DNA of 6,598 nucleotides from an uncultured Prevotella sp. (GTDB lineage Bacteria > Bacteroidota > Bacteroidia > Bacteroidales > Bacteroidaceae): positions 1-6,598 of the forward strand of contig CALZNR010000077.1 in the NCBI GenBank assembly GCA_945827565.1, read 5' to 3'. How positions within the stretch are numbered: position 1 is the stretch's first letter; each line of letters starts with the position of its first letter. Shown in pieces: positions 6,451 to 6,598 of the stretch. A program made the translations under genes and the position numbers. The notes below the pieces were generated by a model. It ran no database searches. It saw nothing but the letters and a program-made list of their open reading frames with translations, and was not told the DNA's origin.

Positions 6451-6458
6451 CAAATATA
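6451..6458 (-). promoter_or_regulatory. Bacteroidetes-type promoter -7 element for the four-gene operon
   Basis: On the minus strand the octamer TATATTTG matches the Bacteroidetes primary-sigma -7 consensus TAnnTTTG exactly. It would place the transcription start near 6447 and give a leader of roughly 30 nt. At the expected 19-21 nt spacing no TTTG -33 element is visible. An A-rich stretch (6491-6498 on the complementary strand) lies further upstream. The weak -33 suggests dependence on an activator or low basal expression. Confidence 0.55.
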
Positions 6459-6552
6459 CAATTTCTTTTTCTGAATAGGGGTAGAATTCCTTTTTTTTCA
6501 AATAATTACACCATATTTGAGAGCTATGTGCACCCAAGATAGGCCGCACACG

Positions 6553-6586
6553 GTAAAAACATTTCAAACAAGTTTGATGTTTTTAC
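6553..6586. promoter_or_regulatory. 34-bp palindrome upstream of the operon (operator or AT-rich terminator)
   Basis: GTAAAAACA (6553-6561) pairs with TGTTTTTAC (6578-6586). After a two-base bulge, the inner palindrome TCAAACAAGTTTGA (6564-6577) continues the symmetry. The centre is about 115 bp upstream of the -7 element. It may be a regulator binding site for the operon, or the terminator hairpin of a gene beyond the window edge; the stem is AT-rich and flanking U-tracts are weak. The rest of 6459-6598 shows no ORF or RNA gene that I can support. Confidence 0.5.
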
Positions 6587-6598
6587 GCCCATTTGCAC

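Noticed and set aside
6513..6520. Plus-strand CATATTTG as a divergent promoter -7 element
   Set aside because: It misses the first consensus base and has no -33 element. No plus-strand gene is visible before the window ends, so the support is too thin.

Overview
The window looks like the end of a contig from a gut- or rumen-type member of the Bacteroidales, most likely Prevotellaceae. This is inferred from the protein families, from A-rich leaders without Shine-Dalgarno sequences, and from a Bacteroidetes-type -7 promoter element (TAnnTTTG). No marker gene is present to fix the genus. The first 44 bases are not genomic. They are the Illumina Nextera i7-side adapter: the end of the P7 tail, an 8-base index matching N703, and the transposase mosaic end.

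Layout: (1) Bases 46-1401 (+) hold a polyprenyl-phosphate sugar-1-phosphate transferase of exopolysaccharide, capsule or O-antigen synthesis. Its N-terminus is missing and the adapter is fused in frame. (2) Bases 1402-1677 are a gene-free convergent spacer with two strong palindromic structures: a 166-bp element bounded by perfect 19-bp inverted repeats, and a bidirectional intrinsic terminator inside a roughly 95-nt hairpin. (3) Bases 1678-6416 (-) form a tight four-gene operon. In transcription order it encodes a split transketolase (TPP-binding subunit, then pyrimidine/C-terminal subunit), a GlpK-like FGGY kinase and an L-fucose-isomerase-family ketol isomerase. (4) Bases 6417-6598 hold the operon's 5' region, with a good -7 element, a short A-rich leader and an upstream 34-bp palindrome.

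The operon reads as a complete sugar route: isomerase (aldose to ketose), kinase (ketose to ketose phosphate), and a dedicated two-subunit transketolase that moves a two-carbon unit into the pentose phosphate pool. The closest known logic is the non-oxidative D-apiose route (D-apiose isomerase, apulose kinase, apulose-4-phosphate transketolase AptA/AptB). Two details argue against housekeeping roles. The transketolase has Leu where canonical transketolases have the Asp that reads the substrate C2 hydroxyl (E. coli Asp469). The kinase keeps most of the GlpK glycerol site but has Ser in place of Gln247 and Phe271. The actual substrate cannot be proven from sequence. Apiose is the leading hypothesis, and a different branched or unusual sugar remains possible.
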